NCBI GenBank assembly: GCA_003586115.2
Contig: QVOM02000074.1
Coordinates: 795,160 to 859,159, forward strand
Length of the DNA: 64,000 bases
From: Salvator merianae
Lineage: Eukaryota; Chordata; Lepidosauria; Squamata; Teiidae
Direction of reading: 5' to 3'
Of the stretch, positions 46,210 to 58,023 are shown piece by piece. Position 1 is the stretch's first letter, and every line of letters begins with the position of its first letter. A program made the translations under genes and the position numbers. The notes under the pieces were generated by a model. It made no database searches and was not told the DNA's origin. It worked only from the letters and a program-made list of their open reading frames with translations.

Positions 46210-48531
46210 TCACAAGTTGACTAGAGTTCTTAACCAATTCCTAGACTAACCATGTCTATGGATGTGGCTGACGTAAATGAAGTCAAAGAAGAACCCAAGA
46301 GGGGCTCAGGAGAGACTGAAGTAGGTGTGAAGAGCAGAGGGACTTGTTCAATACCCTGATGTTGGAGTCACAATCCTGACCATGGGTGGGTCCCGAAGAT
46401 CTAGAGAGGCACCAAGTGACCCAATGGGAGGACTGGAGAGTGGCAGTGTCACCATGTACTGGCAACCACAAGGAAATGACAGCTATAAGAGCAGAAATCC
46501 AATCTCTGAAAAAGGAGATGAGTCAGATGGTTGACATGATATGCTCCCTGGCAGTTGGGCATGAAGAAGGGTCTCTGCAAGTTGCAGAGACTGTACAGAC
46601 TGTTGAGCTGGCAAGGCAGTGAGTGTGATCCTAGATTGGGCCAACTGGCCCAAACCGGGAATGGGCTAATGAGTGCAAATGGGAGGCTCAACCCAAGCTT
46701 GCAGAGCAGATCCCAAACCCTGACCATATCAGGCACAAGAGCTGAAAGCCATTTTTGATGGGAATTCTAAAAAGTTGCTATGTTTGCTAACTTAGGCAGC
46801 AAGTTTCATGGAGGAGTGTGACCACACATTCTTGCGAGAAGTGACTAAGATCCAATATGTGTTGGAGCAAATAGAAGACAAAGCAGCTGAATGGATTGTT
46901 GACATCCATTACATTGGAGCAGAAGAGCTGGAGTTGCTGAACACTTTTATGTTCAGTCTCCACGACTGCTTTGAAGACCTGTTTTGCTGAGAAGAGGCAC
47001 TGAATCAGCTACAGTGCATCTGGCAAGGTGTCATGTCTGACAAGCAAGTGAGGTCTGGCAGTTGATCAGCAGGATCCCAGAGTGGTCCAAGCCCACTGAA
47101 TCCAGCAGTTCTGGGATGGACTAGACCCTAAAATGCTCAAGTGGTCACTATTCCACTGCTTGGTTGGATTTGCTTGCCAGGGACTTCCTTGAGACCAAGC
47201 AACAAAGTATTCAGTATGCATGCCAAAGGCAAGCTTCGTAGTTCCAAAATGGCAGTTCTTCAAATAAAGTAGTAAGGGCAGCACCAAATCATATCAGGAG
47301 GAACAGAGATGTTGCCTGGAGCTCTGTCTATGTGTGGAGGCAAGGAACACCTAGTGGTGCAATGTCAACAACAATCCAACTCTGAGATTATCACAGCAAA
47401 GAAAAGCAACAGAACAGTGGTTCAAGCTTCAAAACTGGGACCCCAGGTCCAAAGAAACCCTGCACTATGCCCAGGAACATCATTCATCACAATGGCAACA
47501 TGGCAGGGAGAGGATCTGGAGGAAGGTGGCACTTCAAATCCAGTTTCCAGTGATGAGGAGCCAGTAGGAAATGGGCAGAGCCTGCTCTAAACAGTGCCAA
47601 AGGGCAGGGGGGAGTCATGCAGGCACTCCGCTTGGAAATGAGTGACCAAGTTACCCCCTTTACCACCCAGGTGCAGCTTAGAAATCTCAAGGGTACGATA
47701 GCAATGGATATACTGGGATGAGTTGATTTGGGATGTGCCAACGTTTAATGAGTCCAGCAATTTCCATAGGATTGGGATTGCTAATCAAGGTCCTGCCACA
47801 TCCTATTCATTTTGTAAAAATTGATGGGCAGACAATGCTGGGAGGGCCAGCTGAATATAAGCCCAGTGATGTGGGAATGGAGACTCACTGGGAGTTAATG
47901 TGATTGCTTCCACAGCAGTGCTCCCTATAATTATTGAACTAAATTGGCTTTGGTGCAGCAACCCCAGGATTTACTGGCGTTCTTAAAACTGATATTTTGT
48001 GGGGAAGGGTAAAAACACCAGGTAATGGACCTAGTAGAGACAGAGACAAAAGTCTCATTCCTTTGGAGGACTTTGCTAGAGAGGAGGGAAAGGAGATTCC
48101 TCCCAAGTACTGGGACTTGAAGGAGGTGTTTGAGAAGCAGGAAGCAGGCATCCTTCCTCTGCATAGAGACTCAGAACTGCATTGAGCTCATTCCGGGTGT
48201 GAAGCTTCTGAAAAATAAATCATATCCAGTGACTGAGATGGAGATGGAAGTGTTACAGGAATTCTTGGATAATAACTTAGCTAGAGGCTTCATTCACCCT
48301 GCCACCTCACCAGTATTAACACCTGTGTTATTTTGAAAAGAGAAAAATTGTGAACTAAGATTTTGTACAGACTATTGTGGGTTTAATGCAGTTTGTACTT
48401 CTAATCATTACCCTTTGCTTTTGTGGATTTGTCAAATCATTTGTCACAAGGGAAGGTGTTCTCCAAACTGGATTTATGGAAGGCATATTACAGAGTTAGA
48501 ATAAGAGAGGGGGATGAGTGGAAGACTTAGT

Positions 48532-48600
48532 CTTTTTTTAAAAAATGTTTTTATTGCAGAATTTTCTATAAGATTACAATAAAGATTTTATAAATAAGTA
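48532..48600 (-). mobile_element. Tail-only L1-like insertion in Ty3-c RT
   Basis: About 65 bp of TTTTTTTAAAAAATGTTTTT and following AT-rich sequence splits the Ty3-c RT frame between the GDEW block and the FEYLVMPSGL block. It resembles only the poly-A end and last bases of an L1 on the - strand. No clear target duplication was visible. Confidence 0.5.
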
Positions 48601-50261
48601 AGGTATAGGGCTTTTGAATATTTGGTTATGCCTTCTGGATTATCTGGGACATCTGGCATTTACATGCATCTGATTAAAGAGATCCTACTTTAATTTTTAT
48701 TCAAAGGGGCACTAGTGTGTTTGGATGATGTATTACTGTATTTGAAGAACTAGGAGTTTCATATGAAGTTGGTTCCTTCCAGTGGAGTCACCAGTCACCC
48801 ATAATCTGAAGAAAAAGACTTTCAAAATAAAGGTTCTAAAAGTCCTTGCCTTACTAAAGAGCATTTAGCCATATATGTACACAATATAAATAAATACAAT
48901 ATTGCTCAACAAATAGACTACTTTCTAAGACATGAGTATATATAATAAAATTCAGCTCTCAGCTATAGCAGGTATGCCCTGATAGTGTGGTTAGTAAACT
49001 GTTTGATAATTATCTGTATGCTAAACTAAGTGTAAATTCCACCAAAAGAAATTAGACTTTCACAGATGAAGGGGAAGAATGTGATGGAATGGGGGGGGGG
49101 GATACAAAATCATAAACAACTTCAGAGTTTCTTAGGATTTGCAAATTTTTACTGTCAATTATATCCCAGTTTGCATAGATAGCCATGCCATTAGCAGACT
49201 TGTTAAAAACCAAAGTCCATCCTGAAGTGAAAAAAGCAACCAAACCCAATGCTAAATTGAAGTGGTCAGCAGAATGCCAGAAAGCCTTTATAGCTATTAA
49301 ACACCTATTCATGAGAGAGCCAATCTTGGTCCACCCTGACCCCAGAAAGCCCTTTGATATCCAGACTGATGCTAGTGATGTGCAATAAAGGTGTTGTTAC
49401 AGAGGGGAGGCAATGGACAGTTAAGACCATGTGCCTTCTTATCACATAAATTCACTCTCTCTGTAAGAACTGGGAGAAGGAGGTGGAAGCAATTCAGCTG
49501 GCAGTAGTGACCTGGTGCCATCATTTGGAAGGGGCAAAATACCCCTTCACAATTTGGAATGGCCACAGGAATATCAAAGCTCTCAAAACCCGAAGAAAAT
49601 TAAACGTCAAATAAATCTGCTGGGGTCAATATTTTTACAAATACACTTTTGAGCTAAAAACACAATTCGGAAAAGGAACTTCTTGGCAGATGCCTTATTG
49701 CACTTGCCACAACATGACAACAAGGCACAAGAAGTTATAGATATAATGTTTACTCTGCAAATGTTGGGTTAAAAAAGAGACTCTGCCTCTGAAGTAAACC
49801 CTGAAAGTCCAGATACAAAGAGGATGAAAGAGACTTCGAGCCAGAACGCATGGTATACAGGCAATCAGAAAGAAATTACCCTAAAGCATGATTTACCATA
49901 TAAAGGAGAAAGGTTTTACATATCTGATGCTTTAAGAAGAAAAATGCTACGTCAATGCCATGATGTAAAAGTATCAGGACATTTTGGTTTTATCAAAGCT
50001 TTACATCTAGCTAGACATTAGTTTTTGATGAATGGGTATGAGAAAGGACATTAGGGACTACATTAGAAGTTGCCCTATTTATGCAGTGACTAAACAGCAA
50101 GGGGGAAAGCTGAGAGATCTACTGCAGCGTCTACCAGCCCCTCTCACCTATGGTTTGAAATCAGCATGGACTTTATTACTGATCTCCCTGAGAGTAAGAA
50201 AAAATGGTGATATGAGGAGTTGTGCTCTGATGACAAGATTGGGGATAAGCACAAACTCTTA

Positions 50262-51890
50262 GGCAGGATCTTTGAGGATTTTTTTAAAAAATAAAGAGTT
50301 AAGTGGCTTGTTCCAAAAAAACAGACAGGCAGTCATAAAAACACACCCAGACAGTAAAAATCTTAAATACAAGATGAAACGTGTTAAAAATCCAGCAAAA
50401 TCCTTGGAAAAGGCACAAAACAGTAAAATCCAAAAATGACAACTGATTTCTCTATCAAGTCTGTCAAAATGCACAAACACAGAGAGAAAGGAAGTGCAGC
50501 TAAACGATTTTCCCTGCAAGATGGTGTACTGTTCAGGCAAACTGCACCTGCATAAAGCCTTTATAACTGGCTAAAGTGTATCTGAGGCTCATTAACTGAA
50601 GAAAAGGGATTGCCTGAGGTTATGTTTGACAGAATAAAGGAAAGAAGAGTTTGCAAGTGAACCAGCTAAAGGGGGAAGTTCTATACTAACAGGAAACATG
50701 GATAATCTCACCCAGCACAGTGTGGCTAGAGTACAGAGTCTCTGGCTACAAGATGCTTCCAGTAGTGGTGAAATCCAGAGTTTCTCACAGAGGCTATAGT
50801 GGGGAGCAGTGCAGCCCTGTAAGTGTAGCTCTGGAAAAGTCCAAATAAAGTCCAGTGATTCTGCAGTCTTGCCCAGCCAGGCTGCTTTGGACTGAAGTGG
50901 TGATCATGGCAGCAACTGGGAAATTCAAAATTTGGCTCCTGGTTTCTCTTCTTCTGAGGACAGCAGCAGATGACAATTGGGCAGCAGGAATAGTGTGCAC
51001 TGGTGCAGCAGATGATGGAGACTGTCAAATGGGGTTGCCCACTGTGCAAGGGGTGGCTATTTTTATTACCATTTCCTACAATGAGGGCTGTGACTCTAAC
51101 TCTGGATCCTCCCAGGGGGCAGGCTAAAACATGTGGTAGGATAAGTTTATGAGCGTATTTCAGTGGGAACAATATGACATTTGGGAGATGTGTTCATGTG
51201 TGCTACTTGTGTGACATGTGGGGTTGTGCGGCAATATGCAGAAGTTGTTCTCACATCTCTGGCAAGCTTGTGTTGTTTTAAGATCGTTCCGGATAGGTGG
51301 AACAAAATATGTGACAGACCAAGACAATAAAGGTCATCAAATCACTGGAGGTGAGTTTCTCTTTTTAATCCAAATCAAAGTGCCTGGCATACTTGATTTG
51401 GTTTCCCAGATGTTTACCTAGACTGCAACTACTATAAAAGTAAAAACCAAAAGGTTCTAAGAGGTATTAAACTCCCATTAATGCTCTATTATTCCTGTTC
51501 TGGAGGAAACCTGATTTTAGGGTATTTTACTGTGATTGGGTTAGCTAAAGTAGTTATCCAGTAACTTGTTCCTTGATTTGTGCCCAAGTACTTCCTTGTA
51601 GCCAAAAGGAGAGGTAGAGGCTGTACAGGAATATTTCACAATACTTCTGCCTTTTAAAATGGAGTTTTAGGTTCCAATATGGTTTCTGTGTGCCCAACAT
51701 GGATTCTGTCTTCACTCAAGAATCCCAGGCTTTTTCTGGTTTGTACTTGTATGTGCAACAGGTGGTTATGCCAATTCTGACTGAGGTTCAGACCAGAAAC
51801 AGCTCTCTGCTTTCTGACAGCAGACCTTTATGCAAGATTCTTTTTTTTAGAGGAAATGTGTTATAGTGATATGGGCAGTAGTGCATAATA
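50262..51890. other. Unassigned 1.6-kb insertion inside Ty3-c integrase
   Basis: The integrase sequence of Ty3-c stops after the FEISMDFITDLPES-type block (about 50200) and resumes near 51895 with LPGVPSKI-N and GVQF, so this stretch interrupts it. It has no family motif. Two opposed ORFs overlap at 50726-51172, with no similarity recognised. The 51.58-51.68 kb part shares short blocks, including CTTCCTTGTAG and TTTTAAAATGGAGTT, with 53.45-53.54 kb in the same order. A solo LTR or related repeat is possible. Confidence 0.5.
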
Positions 51891-53090
51891 AGCACATCTA
51901 TTATCCAACACATATTTAGGTTGCCTGGGGTCCCTAGCAAGATCATAAACAATGGGGGGGGGGTCCAATTCATGATTTGGAAGAGCATTTATGAAGTTAC
52001 TAGACATAACCTCAAGGCTATTTTGGGCACATCACCCAGAAATCAACAGGCAGAAAGAATGCATCAATCATAGCATCAAACAATACCTAGGTAGTTACTT
52101 GAACTACTAGCACTATCTCTGGGGAGACTTGCTGCCCCACACTGAGGTAGCATACAACAACACAGTACATAGAAGCACTGATTTTACTCACCATTCCAAG
52201 TGGTCTGCAGACAGGAATTTATCCCACTATCCACACTGAACTCCGAAACTACAGAACCTGTACCGTTATAAGACTGAGTCAGGAGGATCTTTGAAGCCTG
52301 GCTGCTAATTAAAAAGGCTCTGAGGCATGCTAAAGAGAACTACAAAAAGGATGCTGGAAAGAGGAGGGGCCAGAGATGGGACCTGAAGGCACAGAATGAA
52401 GTCTGCTTATCACAAAGTTCCTATCACAGAGTTGAAAAATTAGGCCTTAAGTGTTTGGTCCCTTCCCCGTTTGAAGAGCCATTAAACCAGTAACCTATGA
52501 ATTGACACTTCCCAAGCAATATAAAATTCACTCAGTATTCCACATAAGTCTGCTAAAGCCAGCTATTACTATCTATCCCTAGAAGCTGCAGCCACGATTG
52601 CCTCCCCTGTTCATGATAGATGACCAAATCTGTTTGGGGGTCAAAAACATCATGGACTCAAGTATGTTCAAGAAGTGCCTGCATTATTTTATACATTTGA
52701 AACACCTCCCACCAGCAGAACAATGTTGGGTGTATGCGGAGAATGTCCAAGAGTTGAAGCTATTGAAATAATTCCATGCCAAATGCCCAGAGAAACTGGG
52801 GCAATAATCAAAGAAGAGGAGTTCACTTTGAGGGTGGATGGCCTGCACATGCCTGCAAAAGACTTTTTATTTGGAAAGGGACTCTTGTTATCTAAATCTT
52901 TGATACAAGCAGTGAGCTGGGAATTCTATTTGGTGGGGGGAGGTCTCCCCAGTCACCCTGTAACAGCAGAATCTTTTAGGCTATTGGTTTTAAAAATGGG
53001 AAATCAACTGGGGGAAGAGAAAGAACAAGGAGGGGAAGGGGAAAGACAAACAACCGTGGGGGGGGGTGAGAGGAAGTAAGAATAAGAGCC

Positions 53091-54758
53091 AAAGAGGCAA
53101 AGAAGCAAGGCAAAAAGAGAAAGAGATTTTCAAAAGTCACACGTTTTATAGTCTGGGCTGGACAGGGGCAGAGACCCCAGCAAATACTCATTTACATAAG
53201 GACAATGGCCAGCCATAAGAGACAAAAAGGTTTCCTGATGGGTAATCAAGACAGGTAAGCAAGATGTTTACCTACTATTTTCTGTTAAAACATTGCAGTT
53301 TGCCAATATTTTGTAATGACAAAAACGATACTTTTTAGATATCCTTTGGTATTTTTATCGAAGTGTACCAGTTATATGTATACAGTCTGCAGAGGGTTTC
53401 TATTGTTCTGAAGCAAGCCAACAAGACCTTTTAACAAACATATGCAGGTGTGCTTCCTTGTAGGCAGAAGGTGGGGGAGAAGGAAGCCAAAAGAAAATTT
53501 CACGATAGTTTGTGCTTTTTAAAATGGAGTTGTGTTTCCAAGATGCAACGGGAATCCAGGCCACTGCTGGTCCATTGCCTGTATTTTCAACATACCATAA
53601 GATTCCAGTGTTCTATGTGCCCACCCTGACACAAGGTTGCTTATGCCTTATGTACCAAAGTGTGCATAAATTCATATTTAATGAGGTACTCCTGAAACGG
53701 TTATCCCGCCTGTCCAGATTGGATATTTTTAATATCCAAATCTGGAAAAATATTTGGAGTTCAACATCTGGAGCACTGGACATAAACTGGTAACACCAGC
53801 TTTCAAAGGGCAAGAATCAATACACCAATTGAACTTGTCCAATTACTAAGGCACTGCGAGTAAGTGAGAGGTCACATAGGAATGACTCTTTAAAAAAAAA
53901 AAAAACTTGTCCCAAAACAAAAATAAAAGTTGAAAAAGATAGGAATACCACCTTTCAATCTTATTCTTAAACCAGAAAGGAAGGGATTCCAAGAAACAGA
54001 AGCAACATGGTAATTTCTAAACAAGAGTTATCTAAGGATTCATCTAGGAAAATAGAGAAAAGACCCATAAAAAGTAATAGAAGAATAATAAATTTGAAAA
54101 CAAAAAGCATGGTTGAAACAATTTGTACCTTTATCCTTAAATGTTAATGAATAATTATTTCACCACTCTTGGCACCTATAGATAGTTCTGCACAACGCAG
54201 ATCCCTTCTTGAAGTATCTATTTCTCTAAATCAAAATGAAAGATTCATTTCAAAAGCATAAAAAAGCATAGACCTCCACAAATGGGAGTTCAGTATTCAA
54301 AACAAGATGCATTTCAATATTAGAATAACAACAACTTTGAAAAGACAAATGACTTTGCAGATACAATCTTCTGTACTTGATCTTCAAGGTTCAGATGATC
54401 TCTGGATGCAGGTTAAGGATGTTCAAATTCTTCTCTTAAATCAGTGGATGTAGGTTTTGAGTTCTTCACTTGTGAAAGTCCAATGACTCCTGGATACAGT
54501 TTCTTTTTAGGAATGAAGCAGTTCACTCCCTGCAGTGTAGGCTCAGTTGCACACTTGGTACAGGTTGAATGTGACTTAGGCCTCATAATAAGTCATGACA
54601 TTCAAACATGTCAGCATTCTCAGTTCATAGGAGGAAAGGGGATCATATTCAGCCATCATGGAACTTCCAAGCTGTTTGGCTACCATCTTTAGTACCTACG
54701 TAAAAGGACTCAACAGGAGACAGATTAGTTCCTTAGGAGGGAGCATAGACTCCACTCC
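53091..54758. other. Unassigned block left of CR1-d
   Basis: Begins with a ~70-bp segment (53110-53176) repeated at 60962-61023, then no recognisable coding. 53444-53545 resembles part of the 50.26-51.89 kb insertion. A near-perfect hairpin (CCAGATT-GGATATT and its complement) occupies about 53714-53745. A 14-A run is at about 53892-53905. No gene. Confidence 0.45.
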
Positions 54759-54812
54759 GAATCATAGAATCATAGAATCATAAAATCATAAAGTTGGAAG
54801 GGACCTCCAGGG

Positions 54813-55914
54813 TAGGGATGTGCACAAAATTTCGAAGCAACGAAATTTCGTACGAATTTCGTTGCTTCGCAACATTCGCATCGAATGCAAAGTGCCCTCT
54901 CTCTCGCGAAAGCTAATAGCGAAAGTCGCGGCGATTTTCGTCAATTTTCTTGACCTTCGCCACTCACCGCGAACGGCTATTTTCGTCTCTTTTCGCTGCG
55001 AAAACTGCGATGCAACGAAGCTCGGTAGCTTCGTAGCATCAAGTCTCTGCCTCTAGAGGTGGAAATTGTAATGCATCACATTAGATGCATTACTCTTCGC
55101 CTGCCTCGCAGCGATCGCACCGCATGAGGATGAGAAACTCAGATGGCTAGGAGTTAATAAAACGTCTTTGATGGTGGTATATAGTTCTGCTTTTTGAAAC
55201 GGAGGGCAAGACAAGGCGTCATTTTGCTGCTCCTCTGAAGTAGGGAGGGAGGGCAAGACGAGGTGTCATTTCACTGCTGCTCGGAAGTAGGGAGTTATTT
55301 CATCCTGCGGCTGCCACCAGTCTTCTAAATTATGCGCTGAGCTGAAGGCAATTGCTTCGTGCGTCGCTGACTAAGCCTGCCCGCCTCGTAGGCGAGGTAA
55401 TAATTTCTGTGCCCCAAACGATCGGCACAGACGGCAGACAGCGACGAGTTGCGCCGATAAGTTAAAGGGACAGAAGTTAGCGCACATGCGCGCACAGACA
55501 TGAGCGTCGAAAAGGCATCGAAAAATAAAAGCGAAAAAAATCCCTTCGCTTGCTTTCGCTTGCTTTCGATCTGCAGCGAGGAACCCCAAATGTGCCGTAG
55601 TTGCTTTGAATCCTGCTACAAACCGGCCACCGGTAAAAAGTAAGCTCCGAGCAATTTTTACCTTTAACGAAGCAACTCCTTAAATTAGCAACATGGACGG
55701 TCAAATATAGAAGGGACAGGGCAGGGGGATATGCGACGTTTGTTTTTCGCTACTTATTTCATTGATTTTGCACTTCCGGTTTTTTCGCGAAAATTTTCGC
55801 TACGAAAACGAAAATCACCATTTTCGTGACTTCCGTTTTCGTGCGAAAACAAAGCAACGAAGCTTTGATGCATTGCGAAACGAACAGAGAAAATTCCTTT
55901 CGTGCACATCCCTA
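54813..55914. mobile_element. 1.1-kb CpG-rich hAT non-autonomous element (hAT-c)
   Basis: Inserted in the CR1-d 3' UTR with a perfect 8-bp duplication CTCCAGGG (54805-54812 and 55915-55922). CR1-a carries the uninterrupted site at about 23117. TIRs are TAGGGATGTGCAC at the left and GTGCACATCCCTA at the right, perfect for 13 bp. Ends are packed with TTCG/CGAA motifs. Near the left end, 54833-54869 is a perfect palindrome with 15-bp arms around a 7-bp centre. No transposase motif was seen in any frame, so mobility would have depended on a partner. It is the youngest layer of this stack. Confidence 0.95.
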
Positions 55915-55958
55915 CTCCAGGGTCATCGAGTCCAACCCCCCGCCCAATGCAGGATTCA

Positions 55959-57916
55959 CTAAAGCATCGCAGACAGATATCTGTCCAGCCTTTCCCTGAA
56001 GATCTCCAGCGAAGGAGAGCCCATCACCTCCTGTGGTAACCTGTCCCAGTGACTGATTGCCCTTACGGTCAGAAAGTTTTTCCTAATATCTAGCCTGTAT
56101 CTACTCCCTTGAATTTTGATCCCATTGTTTCTAGTCCTTCCTTCTTGTGCAACTGAGAATAGGGCCAATCCTTCTGCACTGTGACAGCCCTTCAGATACT
56201 TGAAAACAGCTATCATATCTCCTCTCAGTCTTCTCTTCTGCAAGCTAAACATTCCTAGGTCCTTTAACCGTTCCTCATAGGACATGGTTTGCAGACCACT
56301 CACCATTTTGGTCGCCCTTCCCTGAACTTGTTCCAGTTTGTCAATGTCTTTTTTAAACTGGGGTGCCCAGAACTGGACACAATACTCCAGATGAGGTCTG
56401 ACCAAGGAAGAGTAAAGTGGGACAATTACTTCTCGTGATCTAGACTCTATACTCCTCTTGATACAGCCCAGGATGGTGTTTGCCTTTTTTGCAGCTGCAT
56501 TACACTGTTGACTCATGTTTAATCTATGATCTACTAGTACACCCAGATCCTTTTCACATGTGCTGCTGCTCAGCGAGATTCCTCCCATTCTGTATTGGAT
56601 ATTGTCATTTTTCTTACCCAGATGTAAAACTTTGCATTTCTCTCTGTTAAATGTCATTCTCTTCGTTTCAGCCCACTGTTCAAGCTTGTCCAAATCCTTT
56701 TGAATCCTCTCATTCTCCTCCCTAGTGTTAGCAACCCCTCCTAGCTTTGTGTCGTCTGCAAATTTGATCAGCATCCCCTCGACTCCTTCATCCTGATCAT
56801 TTATAAAAATGTTGAACAGCACCGGGCCCGAGACAAAGCCTTGCGGTACCCCACTCGAGACAGTCTTCCAATCGAATGTGAAGCCACTTATGACACTCTT
56901 TGCATTATATTCTTCTTTTGATATGTCCACTTCTTTCAATTTTTAAAACATTTCTTTTTTTCTTTTTAGGAAGTTACTAAGTTCAGGGTTCATCCACCCT
57001 GGTCTCTTTAGATGCTTCCCATTCTTTCTTCTTTTAGGAATTGTTAAAGCTTGTGCCTCTAGAATCTCCTTTCTCAAAATTTCCCATCCTTCCTGAACAT
57101 TTCTGTCCTTTAAGCCATCCAGCGAATGGATACTTCCTACCCTCCTTCTGAGTCCATCAAAATCTGCTCCTGTGAAGTCTAACCTTGAAGTCTGAGTCCT
57201 CTCAGATCTTCCTCCCTTTGTTATCCAAAACTCAATGCTGGCATGGTCACTGCCACCCAGGGTCCCAGTCACCCTTACTTCCTCAACCATTTCCTCCCTG
57301 TTGGTAAGGATTAGGTCCAAGAGAGCAGACCCCCTTGTTTTTTCCTCCATCCTTTGGAAAATGAAGTGATCTGCCAGAGAAGATAAGAATTTATTGGACC
57401 CATGACTTTTGCCAGAGAGAGATTCCCAACAAATGTCCGAATAGTTAAAATCTCCCATAATCCCATAAGCTTTCCCCGAGAGCTTGGCCATCTGATGTAT
57501 AAATAGTTCATCCATATCTTCTGTTTGTCCAGGGGGTCTACAATAAACTCCTACAACAGTATCCTTTGTGTTGCTCTCTCCTTGTATTTTCACCCAAACG
57601 GTTTCTACAGGGCTTCCATTATCTGAAAGATTAATCTCTGTGGCGGTATATACTTTCCTTACATACAATGCAACACCTCCTCCCTTTCTATTAAGCTTGT
57701 TTTTTTAAAAAAAAAGTTGTATCCTTCGAGCTCCGTGTTCCAATCATGTGTATCATCCCACGAAGTTTCAGTTATGCCTATGACATCATATTTATTTTCC
57801 TGTGCTAGGATTTCCAGTTCTCCTTGTTTGTTTCCCATGCTTTGCGCATTGGTATAGAAACATTTTAGTTTGCGACAAATGTCTCTTACAGGCTTGAATC
57901 CTCTAGTTTCCTTCAA
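55959..57916 (-). pseudogene. CR1-d ORF2, internally deleted
   Basis: Endonuclease plus RT. Frame 57916-57659 holds the endonuclease start (LKCFYTNAQSMGNKQGELE, then DVIGITETSW). Frame 57668-56943 has GDFNYSDICWES and GGSDHASIEFWI, the catalytic Asp/Asn and SDH blocks, then the linker ending at the Lys-rich KRKKEMF. Frame 56939-55959 opens with KEEYNAK and jumps straight to [17 protein letters not shown], then [30 protein letters not shown] and the C-terminus LDRYLSAML. RT fingers and motif A (LDFSKAFD) are gone. Compared with CR1-a, the segment equal to 24105-24954 is missing, with TTG at the junction. Catalytic function is lost, although FADD and the thumb are intact. Confidence 0.93.
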
Positions 57917-58023
57917 AACTGTTTGTCTTTGTTCCTTCCTTTCATTTCTGGTAGCAAGCTCCTTATCTGTATTTATTAGCTGCTTATCTTTCTCTGGACT
58001 TTTACTTCCCTTCCCCTTTCGCC

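Larger units (their letters stand above)
46252..53090 (+). pseudogene. Chromodomain Ty3/gypsy gag-pol (Ty3-c), decayed and interrupted
   Basis: Best-preserved LTR element here. The presumed gag ATG is at 46252 (MSMDVADVNEVKEEPK). A capsid block at 46808-46990 has REVTKIQYVLEQIEDKAAEW, and a zinc-knuckle remnant at 47330 has CGGKEHLVVQC. Protease-RT spacing is near 47.6-47.95 kb. RT at 48175-48510 has IELIPGVKLLKNKSYPV and NNLARGFIHPATSP; it continues at 48.6-48.77 kb (FEYLVMPSGL, then VCLDDVLLYL, with the YxDD site as CLDD). RNase H at 49185-49385 has ILVHPDPRKPFDIQTDASDV. Integrase from 49.8 kb has LRQCHDVKVSGHFGFIKALH. It is interrupted at about 50262-51890 and resumes with the C-terminus, GPY/F and LPKQYKIHSVFHISLLKPA. 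A chromodomain is at 52610-52800 (WVYAENVQELKLLK). Many stops; dead. Confidence 0.88.

Noticed and set aside
50726..51172. 148-codon - strand ORF
   Set aside because: Overlaps an equally long + strand ORF, shows no family signature and lies in an unassigned insertion within a dead Ty3 element.
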